A stretch of 34,433 nucleotides of DNA from Silene noctiflora (taxonomy: Eukaryota > Streptophyta > Magnoliopsida > Caryophyllales > Caryophyllaceae), in NCBI GenBank assembly GCA_009801015.1, contig VHZZ01000008.1, positions 11,851 through 46,283 on the forward strand, read 5' to 3'. The notes beneath the pieces were generated by a model that saw only the letters and a list, made by a program, of their open reading frames with translations, was not told the DNA's origin and made no database searches. This document shows, piece after piece, positions 10,590-21,500 of the stretch. How positions within the stretch are numbered: the first letter of the stretch is position 1; the number at the start of each line of letters is the position of its first letter. Both the position numbers and the translations under genes were made by a program.

Positions 10590-11230
10590 TATCAGGGTGA
10601 CGTATACCCCTTGAATTGTTTTTCTCATTTATTTCCTTATGTTTGTTGTATTTGTACAAATTGCACGGTTAGGTAGATCACTTAGGCCGACAATCAGATG
10701 ATCACAATATTGAGTATATGTAAGTTTAATGTTTTTGTACTGTAGATGTTCGGGCATAGCGAACCACCCTCCCCTTTTAGTCCTTTACATTACACATCCT
10801 TTGAAGGCGATGGCGCCTTAACATACCATTTTTCTTGTTTTACTACCTCTAGGGTTGTGGATAACAATCCCCCGGGTTTCTCGTATTGTATCTAAAGTAA
10901 TGGTTTTCATCACCCTCTTTTCCCTCCTTTGTTACCACCACTTTCCTCTTATTGTTCTTTATTTTCAACTGTATATTGCCATAGTAAGAATTACGTATAC
11001 CAAGCACGTCTATATAGATATTGTATATTTGGATACAACTGAAAAATTGTTTTCTATAATAAGAATGTGTTTTATTCCTGTAATCAATTTTAACACACAT
11101 TTTTGTTAGGCACTCCATATAAGATCAAAGATTCAGCTAAAACCGTCTTATGGTAAAACATTGTGAGAATTGAAGGTCCACTCAAACCTGAAAATACTCA
11201 GCATGTCTTACTATAAGATGGTCGACGATC
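10590..11230. repeat. Duplicated kiwellin 3' flank (second copy)
   Basis: This is a diverged direct copy of about 7790-8438 lying downstream (on the minus strand) of kiwellin copy 3. A shorter related stretch at about 9400-9604 lies behind copy 2. No gene is supported in it. Confidence 0.55.
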
Positions 11231-11779
11231 TTATGCATCAGCCCAAGTAATAGAAAGCTGCCCACTCTGACTCACTGGAACCCCAAGGGCATTCCAAACA
11301 GCCGTAGACCCAGCAACAATATTATACCCACAAGGCGGGTGATAACCCTCTGAAGCATCGCACCCTTTGGTAGAATCACATTCATCAACCACCTGAGCCT
11401 TGACAGTCTTCCCATTCGCGCTTATCAGAATTGACTTTCCACACCTGGTGCCTCCATTGTACCACCCAGTTGACAGGGCGACAACTGGTGTAGTATCAGA
11501 ATGGTAGTGACTGTCACACTTTGACGGAACCACGCCTGGGTTGTTCTGAAAGGTTCTGAGGGATAGAATTCCCGGCGTTTGGTTGGTTACGTCTGGGGAA
11601 CACTGGAAGGTAAAATAAACTTGGTTTTGGACACAGCAGTTAGAACTGCATTGCCCTGGTGGTGGACTGTTGCCCCTGAACACGCCTGTTGACCTGCAAT
11701 TCTGTCCTTGAACTGTAATACTAGTGATTGTTAGTTTTAGTAGCACAAGAAATGAACCATATATGATAAAATTATTCAT
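11231..11779 (-). CDS. Kiwellin / ripening-related secreted protein, copy 3
   Basis: Intronless, 182 aa. It has a signal peptide ending TVQG, then CRSTGVFRGNSPPPGQC, SSNCC, FQCSPDVTNQT, VVALSTGWYNGGTRCGK, VVDECDSTKGCD, HPPCGYNIVAGS and a C-terminus SITWADA. The ten cysteines are conserved. It shares the mature sequence with copies 1 and 2, but its promoter is alike only in the proximal 170 bp (TATA at 11823-11832 and the conserved block at 11921). It is therefore the older branch point or lost the distal part. Clustered, secreted and intronless organisation fits a defence or ripening role; this is inference. Confidence 0.92.
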   Translation of the reverse strand: MNNFIIYGSFLVLLKLTITSITVQGQNCRSTGVFRGNSPPPGQCSSNCCVQNQVYFTFQCSPDVTNQTPGILSLRTFQNNPGVVPSKCDSHYHSDTTPVVALSTGWYNGGTRCGKSILISANGKTVKAQVVDECDSTKGCDASEGYHPPCGYNIVAGSTAVWNALGVPVSQSGQLSITWADA

Positions 11780-11822
11780 TGTTTTTGATGATATGATATG
11801 AAATAGATAAAATAAAAGAGCA

Positions 11823-11832
11823 TTATATATAG
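11823..11832 (-). promoter_or_regulatory. TATA box of kiwellin copy 3
   Basis: CTATATATAA on the minus strand lies about 45-53 bp upstream of the start codon. Confidence 0.5.
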
Positions 11833-11920
11833 TTTGGGAAAGATGAATTTGATTGATTCTGAATTCTGATTTGTTTATTGACTTATTGTAATTAGATTAT
11901 CTGTATTATTGTTAATGTGT

Positions 11921-11935
11921 GTCAATATTGGTGGC
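11921..11935 (-). promoter_or_regulatory. Conserved promoter block (W-box core plus CCAAT), copy 3
   Basis: GCCACCAATATTGAC lies 142 bp upstream of the ATG. It is kept in a promoter that is otherwise more diverged than those of copies 1 and 2. Confidence 0.5.
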
Positions 11936-12408
11936 TTGTTGAAAATGCAGGATTTGATTATTTGACATTTTTGTCAATGTGTTTTATGATTTTATCCATT
12001 TTTGTCAACTCAGGATCCAGACGCCACATTCTTACGGATTATGTAGAGACTATTATTTACAAGAAAATTATCTGAATTTGGACTTGCTAAAACATTGCCG
12101 GCTTGAGAAGTCTGACCAAACAACTTTCATTATCGTTTTATGCTTCTTTTGTAGAGGTATTAAAGGTAATTTGTAGTGGGTTAAAGTTAATCAGTCAAAT
12201 TTGAGGTTAAAGAACGATGGTTGGAGAGATAACGAGTGAACAAAGAGTTGAAAAATGTCATTTTATAGACGAAGTAAAGAGTTCAGGGGTACATCGTGAA
12301 ATATATAAAAAAAAAAAGTAAGGATACAACTAGAGCTAGCAAAAGCTGCCCGACCCAATCACGTATAACGTTGCTCAAATGACCCAACCAATGAATGGGG
12401 GCAAGCAA

Positions 12409-12411
<3 letters not shown>

Positions 12412-12448
<37 letters not shown>
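12412..12448. repeat. (TA)n microsatellite
   Basis: An uninterrupted run of about 18 TA units lies in the spacer between kiwellin copy 3 and the AHL gene. A shorter TA run lies at about 12563-12579. The rest of 11936-12605 shows nothing else recognisable. Confidence 0.95.
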
Positions 12449-12450
<2 letters not shown>

Positions 12451-12605
12451 GAGAGTATGTATAATCTTAAGATGAGGCAAGCTCCATTCTGACTTGTGAG
12501 GGCTAATTAAGCTGCTAGTAATTAGATTAGACATTACATTACATTAAGAAGATGAGATTATAAATATATATATATATACAGTAATACAGGTAAATAAATG
12601 GTTGT

Positions 12606-14168
12606 TCATCCGCGCATTAGATCAATATGAAGATGTGAATTTGTCATGTCCAATGTTTGCCATCCACCACCCATTCTTGAACTTGTTATCTCATTTTGGA
12701 TTGGTTCACTACTTTGTGGACCCACTCCCACTCCCACTCCCACTCTTGTACTATCTATTCTGTATTCTTGTGATTCTCTTCCTTTTTCGCTATTTTCATT
12801 TCTCCATATAAAGCTTCCAACTATTACCTGAATGATTACAGCATGTCAAATAATACAGAACATCTATCAATGTTGCTAACACATATATGGGTCATTTACC
12901 TGAACTGGTGTGGCCGCTATAAGCATTCCACCAACTACGCCCCCAATGACACGACCATCAGAACCCGCCAGTGAAATTGTCAGATCGCCACCTTGTTTAC
13001 GGTTACTACTGTCATTAGCTATGAGCAAGAATGAGCCTGACATGCTCAATATGTCAAACCGCCCCTACATAAATAACCCCAACCATCTAATAAGCCAATC
13101 TATGGTATGCTATTACACTATTACTATCTTATAAATACAAATACCTCATATGTAATGCCCCCATTCGGATTCGAAGGATGCCGTATACTCGCTGTTGACA
13201 CCGCACCATTTGCTGACAATATACATATAGCTCTACCTCCTTGTTCAGCAAATGCCACCATTTTTGCCCATATATCCTGCACACACTCGTAACACACTGA
13301 CTCACTACCAAATATTAACGACTTTATGACTCACTAACTTACATTCAAGACATCTCCATAATAAGCTGATAGTCTGTCATAAAAGTCTCTGTAAAACTAT
13401 AGGATAAATGGATAAGAGAGGCTGATCTGATGCCTTACTTCCCCTGTTGCTACTGTGATGACATGAGGTGTAAAACCGACGCCAGTTGAACTAGACACCA
13501 TTCTTCCTGTCAACAATATCAACCAACAACTCAAGATGTCAATATACCCACACACAATAGCCATGTCCAATAACGATTCAAGTAACATATATAGTTGGAA
13601 TGTTAATACTAACGTCTTTACGAGTATAGTTAATACTTACTAAGACTTGTTTTTGACGACTTGTAACCAAATTTTGCATCTAATGTTACTTCACATTATG
13701 GAACATCAATGCATGTACATACAACAAAAGTTACTTTATCTCAGAAAACACAAATATCTTACCACAGGGAGCCGGTTGTTGTTGTTGCTGCTGCTGCTGC
13801 TTTCGACCACTACCAGGAGGCCTCCCTCTACCACGCTTCTCAATCAAGGCGTTCCCTCCTTGACGCGCAGCTGAAATCGTAGAAAGGGCCAACGCCGCTC
13901 TTCCATCAGCTCCATATTTCCGAGGCCTTCCTCTTTTTCTTCGCATTGGCGTCGCAGACAGCTGCAGGGAGGCAGGATTCCCACCTAGACCATTACGTTG
14001 AGTGGGCTCGAATACTGAAGAATTCCCCATGACATTAGATTGGAAAGGCATCCCAGAATTAGGCAATGAACTAACACCTTGGGAATGAGGCCCAGGTAAC
14101 TCCATCATTCCCCGTTGCATATATAGCGGAGCTGTTCCTGGTATTGGCATAGTTTCCCTTCTATCCAT
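12606..14168 (-). CDS. AT-hook motif nuclear-localised protein (AHL, two hooks plus PPC domain)
   Basis: Five exons on the minus strand: 13763-14168, 13439-13506, 13145-13276, 12900-13064, 12606-12827. All splice sites are GT-AG and in frame, giving 330 aa. The start at 14168 (MDRRETMPIPG) matches the usual N-terminus; an in-frame Met 16 codons upstream (14216) is less likely. AT-hook 1 is RKRGRPRKYG (77-86) and hook 2 is KRGRGRPPGSGRK (111-123), followed by eight Gln (124-131). The PPC/DUF296 domain spans about 146-268: GFTPHVITVATGE, GGRAICILSANGAVS, GRFDILSMSGSFL, GGVVGGMLIAATPVQVIVGSF. Two hooks and introns place it with the intron-containing type II AHLs. It would bind AT-rich minor grooves in the nucleus and form PPC trimers, usually as a transcriptional or chromatin regulator. 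Exon 5 carries a coding GTGGGA repeat (VGVGVGVG). Confidence 0.93.
12721..12744 (-). repeat. Coding hexamer repeat, 4 x CCCACT (plus strand)
   Basis: Four perfect copies lie in the last AHL exon and encode alternating Val-Gly on the minus strand. Length changes keep the reading frame. Confidence 0.9.
13777..13800 (-). repeat. CAG/CAA microsatellite encoding poly-Gln in AHL
   Basis: Five CAG plus three CAA codons lie directly after AT-hook 2, before the first intron. Confidence 0.9.
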
Positions 14169-14900
14169 GCATTTAAATTCGATCGACTTTGTTAATTGAT
14201 GATATGGGTTTTTCATTCAAGGTAAGAAAAAAGTTGTAAGGAGTTTATGGAACATCATTAAGAAAAAACAAAAAGAAATTATAGGATCACTATACCGACC
14301 TAGCGGAAACAATATATATACGATTCTGTGAATTGCATAGAAAACTTGATTGACAAAATTCAATATTGAGCACTAAAATTGAAAACCCATTTAGGATATG
14401 AAAAGTAATGAAATGGGTAGTTAATGAAACATGAAAAAAATTAACAAAGAAGGTAAAAAAATTTGTTGAATTGTGTAGTGTGTTATGCATAAGTGGGTAG
14501 TTAAGTTGATCTCATCTAGTCTAAAAATGAATGTGTTTGTTTTGTGGAGGTTGTTTATGTGACTCTGGTGTAACTGAAGATGACACTTCGCTCACTATCA
14601 GTTAAGCAGAGTGACTGATGAGACGAAATCGACGTTCTCCATCTGTCTGTTTATCTATCTATCTATATACGAAGAAATGTTTGTTAATAAGGGAGGGAAA
14701 TGAAAGGAAAGGCGTTTGTGTTTGTTGTGGATAAAACCTCTTTTCTTTATCGATCATCCATGATCCATTTTCATCCTTAGCTTTTTCAGCTCTTTTCCCG
14801 TGTACCACAATCAATCCTCATCTTAACTATAACAACTAACTAAGGAGAGGGAAATATCAAAGTCTCTTGTGTACATGCCTAATTATCTACTACTTTGCCC
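14169..14900. other. AHL 5' region and promoter
   Basis: No gene is supported. On the minus strand a TATATATA stretch at about 14310-14320 is a candidate TATA box roughly 145 bp above the AHL start codon. A TATC microsatellite occurs at about 14650-14667. Confidence 0.4.
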
Positions 14901-15045
14901 GCAAAGGTGGAATTTAGTGGTTAAAATCTCGGTAAAACTCTTAAAGGTCTCATGTTCAAGCCTTACCAAGAACAATCTTGTGAAAGTCAAATGGAAACGT
15001 ACGTAGCGGCAATGGGTTTCCTCTTTATCCAAAAAAAGAAAAGAT
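14900..15045 (+). mobile_element. tRNA-derived SINE-like fragment
   Basis: The A-box-like GGAATTTAGTGG (14909-14920) and B-box-like TGTTCAAGCCT (14953-14963) are 44 bp apart. An A-rich end follows at about 15030-15044. The boxes are degenerate, so this is an old copy. Confidence 0.45.
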
Positions 15046-15774
15046 TATCTGCTACTCCGTATGTGATTCAGACTCGGGTTCAAGTGTTGGACACTCCTCG
15101 GACACACTGAAATGACACGACCCATCATGACTTGTACCCGAAAACATGATTTAAAATCTCGGCCAAGACGTATCGTATTGTCCGAGATGTATCGATATCA
15201 GAGGCAAACGATCAGAGATATCTTGAGATGTATCGAATAAATTAAAAATAGGAAAATATCGGTCGAGACGACCGATTCCACAACTAGCTAATAGATTCCA
15301 TAACTTTATATGAAATAGCTAATAGATTCCACAACTATCACCACGATAATCGGACTAAGAGCGCGATGACCGAGTCAAGGGCAATTCCACGACATCGTTA
15401 ACGCGACCGCAATTGCGACCAATACTGTAATTTAAAACCATGCCCAAAAATGACCCCGACTTGAAGTGACCCGCCCAAAGTGATCCAAACCCGAAATGAC
15501 TCAAGACGTTGACACCCGAAATCCGAAATGAGCCAACCTGAACCAAAAAGTATAGCAGACTCAAAATTACCGACACGAAAATTACCAACCCAATTGATCC
15601 CACATGCCGCGGTTAAATAAAATCCCAATGGTCTTTTCGTTCAGCTAGTGCTACAGCTTATTAACTTACTTTTCCAAAAGTAGTTACATTTAGTAAAATG
15701 GTTTCAAAATCCCGTCTAATTGTTTCAAACGAAAACGATCCGTTTTAAGGGAGAATAACTCATGCTCCAAAAGC
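15046..15774. repeat. Spacer with degenerate repeats
   Basis: No gene is supported. At 15060-15110 a GGACACTCCTCGGACAC stretch resembles common plant repeat DNA. At 15180-15240 GAGATGTATCGA is repeated. At about 15420-15600 variants of ACCCGAAATGA recur with irregular spacing. Confidence 0.45.
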
Positions 15775-17560
15775 ATGAGAATAAGACGGAGCATCAACAT
15801 TACCCAAATGAGTCCCCTTATTTCCCGCCAACGCCATTATCATAATCAAGCTCAACAACTCATTCAACAATTACAAGGCGCCAAAGATTTAAATTATGTA
15901 TATTCATCACATGCTAAGCTTTTCAAATCTGGGTTCTTAAATGAAACCTTGCCCGCTAATCATCTCATCAATGGGTACATTAAATGTCGCCAAGTCAATC
16001 ACGCACACATGGTGTTCGACGAAATGTCTAAACCAAACACCATCTCGTGGACCTCGCTCATGGGTGGTTATATTGCAGCTGAGTCCCCAGAAATGGCTCT
16101 TCTGCTCTTTTCAAAGATGCCTAAAAACATGGTGTTGCCGAACGAATTTACGCTCTCAACTGTCATCAATGCTTGTTCAACAGTTGCTGATATAAAGGCA
16201 GGTGAAACGGTTCATGCATATTCTGAAATCCTCGGTCACCAGAAAGACCTTGTGGTGTGTATAGTAGCGCATTGATTCACATGTATGGGAAATGGAATAA
16301 TTTGGAGACAACGAGATGGATTTTTGATTCGATGACGGAGAGAAGTGTTATTTCTTGGACTTCAATGATTGCAGGGTAAGCAAGAAATGCACAAGGGTAT
16401 GAAGCTTAGTTGATAACAACCCTCCCAATCAATTTATGTTATCAATTATAATAAATGCTTGTTGGAGATTGATAAGGCTAGTGTACGGAAATGTCATTCA
16501 TGGAGCTGTAGTGAAAAGAGGGTATGAAGCGAACAAAGTGATTACTTCTGCACTTGAGGATATGTATGCGAAATATGGTTGCATTAACATGTCCCTTAAG
16601 TTGTTCAGACACATTCAAAATCGATGTCTCAAATCTTACACTTCTATTATCATCTCTTCTGCTAAACACGGACTTGGTAAATTGTCCATTGAGCTATTTG
16701 ACGAAATGATTCGAGAAAAAATCAAGCCAAATGAAATCACATTTATCGGTATCTTACACGCTTGTAGCCATTCAGGGCTCATGAACAAAGGCCTCAAAGT
16801 ACTAAATTCAATGTGCACTGTATATGGAGTGGTTTCTAATGTAACACATTATGGTTGTGTGGTTGACATGCTTGGAAGAAGAGGCTGTTTGGATGAGGCT
16901 TACCATTTAGCTAAAACAGCGGAAATCCCTCGAGATAAAGAGGGTGCTTTTGTATGGGCGGCCCTTCTCTCGAGTATTAAGCTTCATGGTCTAGTTGATA
17001 TAGCAACCCAAGCTAGTAATTGCCTGTTGGAAGCCAAGCAACAACTAGACAGTACGTACGTGTCAATGTCAAATGCCCTTGCATTGGCCGGGAACTGGGA
17101 TGATGCTCAAAGTATCCGGTCTGAAATGAAACGGGCTGGGGTTAGAAAGGAACCTGGTTGCAGCTGGGTCGAAATTAGGAGTTCAGTATATGTATTCTAT
17201 GCTAGAGATGTGGAATCGTGTCCAAGAAGCGACGAGGTGTTGAGTTTATTAGAGGACCTTGAGAAGAGAATGAAGGTTCTCGGTTTTGTTAGTAGTGGAA
17301 TGGTTATTGTGGATGTTGAAGAAGAATCAAAGGAGGAGTTCTTGAGTTTGCATAGCGAAAGGCTGGCTTTAGGGTTTTGCTTGATAAGTATACCTAGAGG
17401 AGAAAGTATTAGGATCATGAAGAATTTGAGGATGTGTAGAGATTGTCATGAGGCATTTAAACTCATTAGCAGCATAGTTGAAAGAGATATTGTTGTAAGA
17501 GATGTTAATAGATTTCATCACTTTAGAAATGGGTCTTGTAGCTGCACAGATTACTGGTGA
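15775..17560 (+). pseudogene. PPR-DYW protein gene, frameshifted
   Basis: The first part (15775-16275) encodes PPR motifs: a short presequence, NHLINGYIKCRQVNHAHMVF, DEMSKPNTISWTSLMGGYI, and NEFTLSTVINACS. After DLVVC (about 16259) the frame shifts by one and continues SSALIHMYGKWNN and ISWTSMIAG. TAA at 16377-16379 (Tyr expected) and TAG at 16407-16409 follow, with a second frame change plus a likely short deletion near 16405. The third part runs NPPNQFML to the end (16436-17560, 374 aa open from an internal Met). It carries more PPR motifs, the E/E+ region (EPGCSWVEI), and a DYW deaminase-like domain with HSERLA, CRDCHEAF, and a terminal CSCTDYW. Functional members act in plastid or mitochondrial C-to-U RNA editing. 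Intronless, as usual. Residual expression of the C-terminal ORF is possible but unproven. Confidence 0.85.
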
Positions 17561-17931
17561 GTGGTGATAATAAAAAGCTTAGTTACCATGGCATACATTG
17601 GTCACTGAAAGAACATCCAGAATTCAACCAACTCAATACAAAACTAGGTAGCATGTCAGGAATGTCTATGAATAACAAGCTGCTCCTACACTTAGTTTTT
17701 CTCATACAAAATGCACTACTTCAGCTCAGTTATGTGAATTGGGAACCCATTTTGGGGAAATTTAATAACCCAGAAATGGAATTACAAATTGATGAAGATT
17801 TGATGTGGATTAGTTGAGGAAATTCTGGGGTTAAACTGTGAGTTGAATGTGAAAGATTAAGTGAATTCATGATTAATTTTGTCAAATTATTAATGATTTA
17901 ATTTGCATAGACAAAAATTTTAAAATTGAAA
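17561..17931. other. Spacer
   Basis: An 86-codon open frame begins at the DYW stop (17557) but has no recognisable domain. I read it as 3' flank. The run at 17922-17925 is a likely Pol III terminator for the tRNA on the minus strand. Confidence 0.4.
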
Positions 17932-18005
17932 TGTCTGAGCCCGGGTTCGAACCGGGGACCTCTAGTGTGTGAGACTAGCGTGATAACCGACTACACCACC
18001 CAGAC
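17932..18005 (-). tRNA. tRNA-Val (anticodon CAC)
   Basis: 74 nt without intron. The acceptor stem GTCTGGG pairs with CTCAGAC, with A as discriminator. The D arm contains GGTGTAGTCGG (A box), the anticodon stem CTAGT/ACTAG encloses loop CTCACAC (anticodon CAC), and the T arm is CCCGG-TTCGAAC-CCGGG. No CCA is encoded, as expected for a nuclear gene. A TTTT terminator starts 7 nt downstream (17925-17922 on plus coordinates). All stems pair, so it is likely functional. Confidence 0.97.
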
Positions 18006-18510
18006 TTCCTTGTCAATTTTACAAAACATTTTGAATTAGTACTTTGGTTTCCACTTTCATCCAAGACGTCATTTTGTCTTTTCTACCTAGCTGGGTCCAG
18101 ATTCTTTACCGCCTAATGTCGGAAAATTAACTAATTTTAAGTATCAAATAACCTACACGGGGGATATATCTCCCATGCATGTTATCTTATGTTATTCCAA
18201 CACTTTACCTTCATCACGTGTCGTACATTTAAATATTCTACATGACACAACACCAACACTTTATTTTAGACTAAAAAGTGAATCCATAAGAATAATTCTC
18301 CGTATTATTTGAGTACAAAATCAGAACTGTACATTATAAGCTGAAGCAATTTTACAATCTCAAGTTACAAACACAAAAATACATATTCCTGGGATGCAGT
18401 CTTAGAACGGCGTTGTCTTTCTTCTGGTTCATCAGGTGAGACTTGTATCGTCTGCAAAAGTGGACTTGCAAGCATGGAGCCATGGAGGTACAGAGATGGA
18501 CACATGTACT
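18006..18510. other. Spacer and 3' UTR of thioesterase copy A
   Basis: No gene is supported. The part from about 18300 to 18510 is the likely 3' UTR of the minus-strand thioesterase copy A. Confidence 0.4.
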
Positions 18511-21500
18511 TTAGTATTTTGCCCTGATGTCTGTCCGAGGAGCTCTAGCAACCCGAATTAGACCCTCTTGGACGAGTGTTACGACAAGCTGGTACACAAC
18601 AGATCCAAGTTACAAGAAAGTCGTCAACAATGGCAATATTGCCCTATAGCGTAACCCATTCTATCTATGGCAGGATACGGGAGCCAAAATACGCATCCCT
18701 AACCCAATGCTAAAAGCACGGAGGGGATGGCAGTCACTTATAACGAAAATTGCATAGACCATAAACCAACTACCAAATTCATTTGAGTACTTCACAATGT
18801 AGAAGGCACATGCAATTTAGTAAGCTATTTTGTATCGATCAAAACCGGAGAATATGAACAGTGAATCTCTGAATTCAATCTGAAAGTCATAAGAAAGATA
18901 ACGAATGACGAGTGGAAAGTACCTCCCCATTTTTATTGAACATTTGACCTGAAACTAATCCACGAGCTGCAGAAGAAGAGGAACTTTCCATCTGCATTGC
19001 AAGATCCACATTAGCCTGTCTAACCAAAGTAAATCAACCAGTCTAGTCGATACCTCATAATAGTGCACTAATGCATTCTTACCACGAATAACAACCAATC
19101 GTCAGCTTTGACAGGCCTGTGGAACCATATCCTGAAATGACATAGCACAACGGAGCCTTAATCGCAAAATAAAATAAAGTCGGCTAATATAAATTGTCGA
19201 CCCCAGATGATATGGAGCTATAAATAAGACGAGACCTGGGTCTGGTTTAAGGAATAACATAGGAAAGTGCGCCTCAGTGAGAAAAAAATTAAACACCATA
19301 GATTCATATCTTGCAAAAGGAAGAGAGATTTTACGCAGATATGCATCTACATAAACAGAATGTAATCTAACACATAACATTCTGAAGCATACAATATGAA
19401 GCACATACATGAGTAACATGTAAAGAAAACTGCGAGGGAGGTGCTCACGTGTGATTCAAACTAAGGGCACTGATCTTCAGACCTCTTCGACGGTGAGGAT
19501 TACAAGTCACTTCAACAAACATAAGATCTGAAGCATACGCCACCACGCATCTGAGGAGCAGATATACATTTGGGGGAAATGTCAACATGAAAGATGAAAA
19601 GCAGCCCTTAAATGTTACAAGCAATGTCCAAAACTTAAGATAGTTTGAATATCCCAAATAGGTTTACGTTGACTTGCCTATGCAATGCTTGATCATCTGA
19701 TAATTTGCCTTTGGCTTTGAACCAATATCTTAGCCTGAAAATAACAGTAATGAACTAATGATTGATATGTCCAGCAAAGTTCAAGACCCTAAATTAGGTA
19801 GAGTAATTTCCTATATTTATTTCAATTCACAATATTTACACATGGCACAAAATTGAAGGGCGGGAGTTAGTGGGAAAAATATACATGTCAACTGAACGGA
19901 AAGTGCAAATGGGTAGAAACTGGATCTAGGGATGTATTAAGCGGGTAAGATAGGATATCGCGCTGCATACGAGGATTACACATTATTCCCGCCATGGGCC
20001 ATGGGTAATGGGGAGAGGATGATTTCACATCGTATCTGCTTCATACCCGCCAACTAGCCATTTATTAGTATACCTAATATCATTATACTGTTTTAAAATT
20101 ACAAATCATGAAGCAAAATCAGATCTATTTGCAAGTTTATTGCGACTAAAACCAAGTTACTAAAAAAAATACGGCAAAAAGTCATGGTTGAGATGGGCGG
20201 CGACTAAATAAAACAGGTATGGTTTTAGAAACTCTAACCGTGGTAGGTGATACAGTTGACATGGGAAGATGTTTCCTTGGGTGGGTAAGGTGTGGAGATA
20301 TTCATAATGAGGAATAACCTAGAGAGGAAAATGCACTCAATCCAAATGAATGAAGAGGGTATGTATGATGAGGTAACCTTGCAGGGGATTTCGTCTGGTT
20401 CGTGGAAGTGTTTGGGTCACAAAATCGTATGTCAATGGGCCAAATAGCATGTTCTCTCGTTGCCACCTTGTTTCGATAAGTCCTGTCACAAACATGCTAT
20501 TAGCAAGGAGATATCAACAAATAAATAAACAAGTAAATGTGCATTTTTAGTTTAAGCTTTCACATTGAAGAGTATAGACTTTAGAGCGCCCAGTAGCTGC
20601 CTAGCAGGGCCTTAAACAAATTTTTTTTTTGTGGGGCGGGGGGTACTAACCGTAAAGTTCGAGTTTGGGGGCTGCAAACCAAGTACAAGCACTAATACAA
20701 GTGAAAAAAATTATATATAATCACCGTAACTCTATGAGCCATATCATCTCAGCTCAAGATTCTAGTGTTTTACAGAGCAAAACGAAAACCTGAACTAGGA
20801 GGTTGACAATAAAGACACACCTTGGAAGTCGGGGATCAATTATACGCCTTTCACGTAGCTCATCCATAGATAGTAACTAAAGCTCAGAAGGAACCAAAAC
20901 ATCAGCATAAAGAATGTCATTCCAGCCTACAGAAAGAAAGCGTATACAATAAAGTGAATACCGTATCCGGATCTGGAACCTGTGGCATAACTGCTTCTTG
21001 GTGTTCAAAGCCCTCCTCCTCTTTCTGCAGGAAAAAATGGAAAACGACAAATTAACAATGTCTCATCATAGCTGTTGAAAACAGCAAAATGACTCACTAA
21101 GCTCTGTATGCTTAGTTTGTCATGAAGTAGCATAGCAAATTTCCTTGTATGTCTTCTGGAAACATCCTGTATCTGTTTTGAACATAAGGGTAAAGTTTCT
21201 TACACTCAACCCCTCAATTTCGAGTTTTTTTGAAGTGTAAACGTGCGTACACTGCCGTAGCCCATAGACGGAAGCTATTAAGAACGGGGTCAGGTTGTCG
21301 TCAAGCTGTCATCTTCTCACCATACTGATAATATCTAGACAATGAACTAAGCCATTTGAGCATCTTACTTAAAGATTTTAATTAGTACCAAGTGATGAAA
21401 AAACAGCTATTCTCAACTTATGTATACTGCAGTGGTCAGACTTAAGAGTATGAATCAGAGGCGAAGAGTAAAAGGTAAATTACCTGAAATGAAGCAAGCA

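Noticed and set aside
12283..12534. Minus-strand open frame over the TA microsatellite
   Set aside because: The Ile-Tyr repeat is a translation of (TA)n, with no other support.
12721..12744. CCCACT array as a non-coding minisatellite or CRISPR-like repeat
   Set aside because: It is four short units inside the last AHL exon in frame, in a plant genome; no spacers.
13345..13395. Possible extra AHL exon reading DFYDRLSAYYGDVLN between exons 2 and 3
   Set aside because: Its phase does not fit the phase-0 end of exon 2, and the PPC domain is continuous (VATGE-DIWAKMV) without it.
17557..17817. 86-aa open frame overlapping the DYW stop
   Set aside because: No domain or signal was recognised; it overlaps the PPR end and is best seen as chance.
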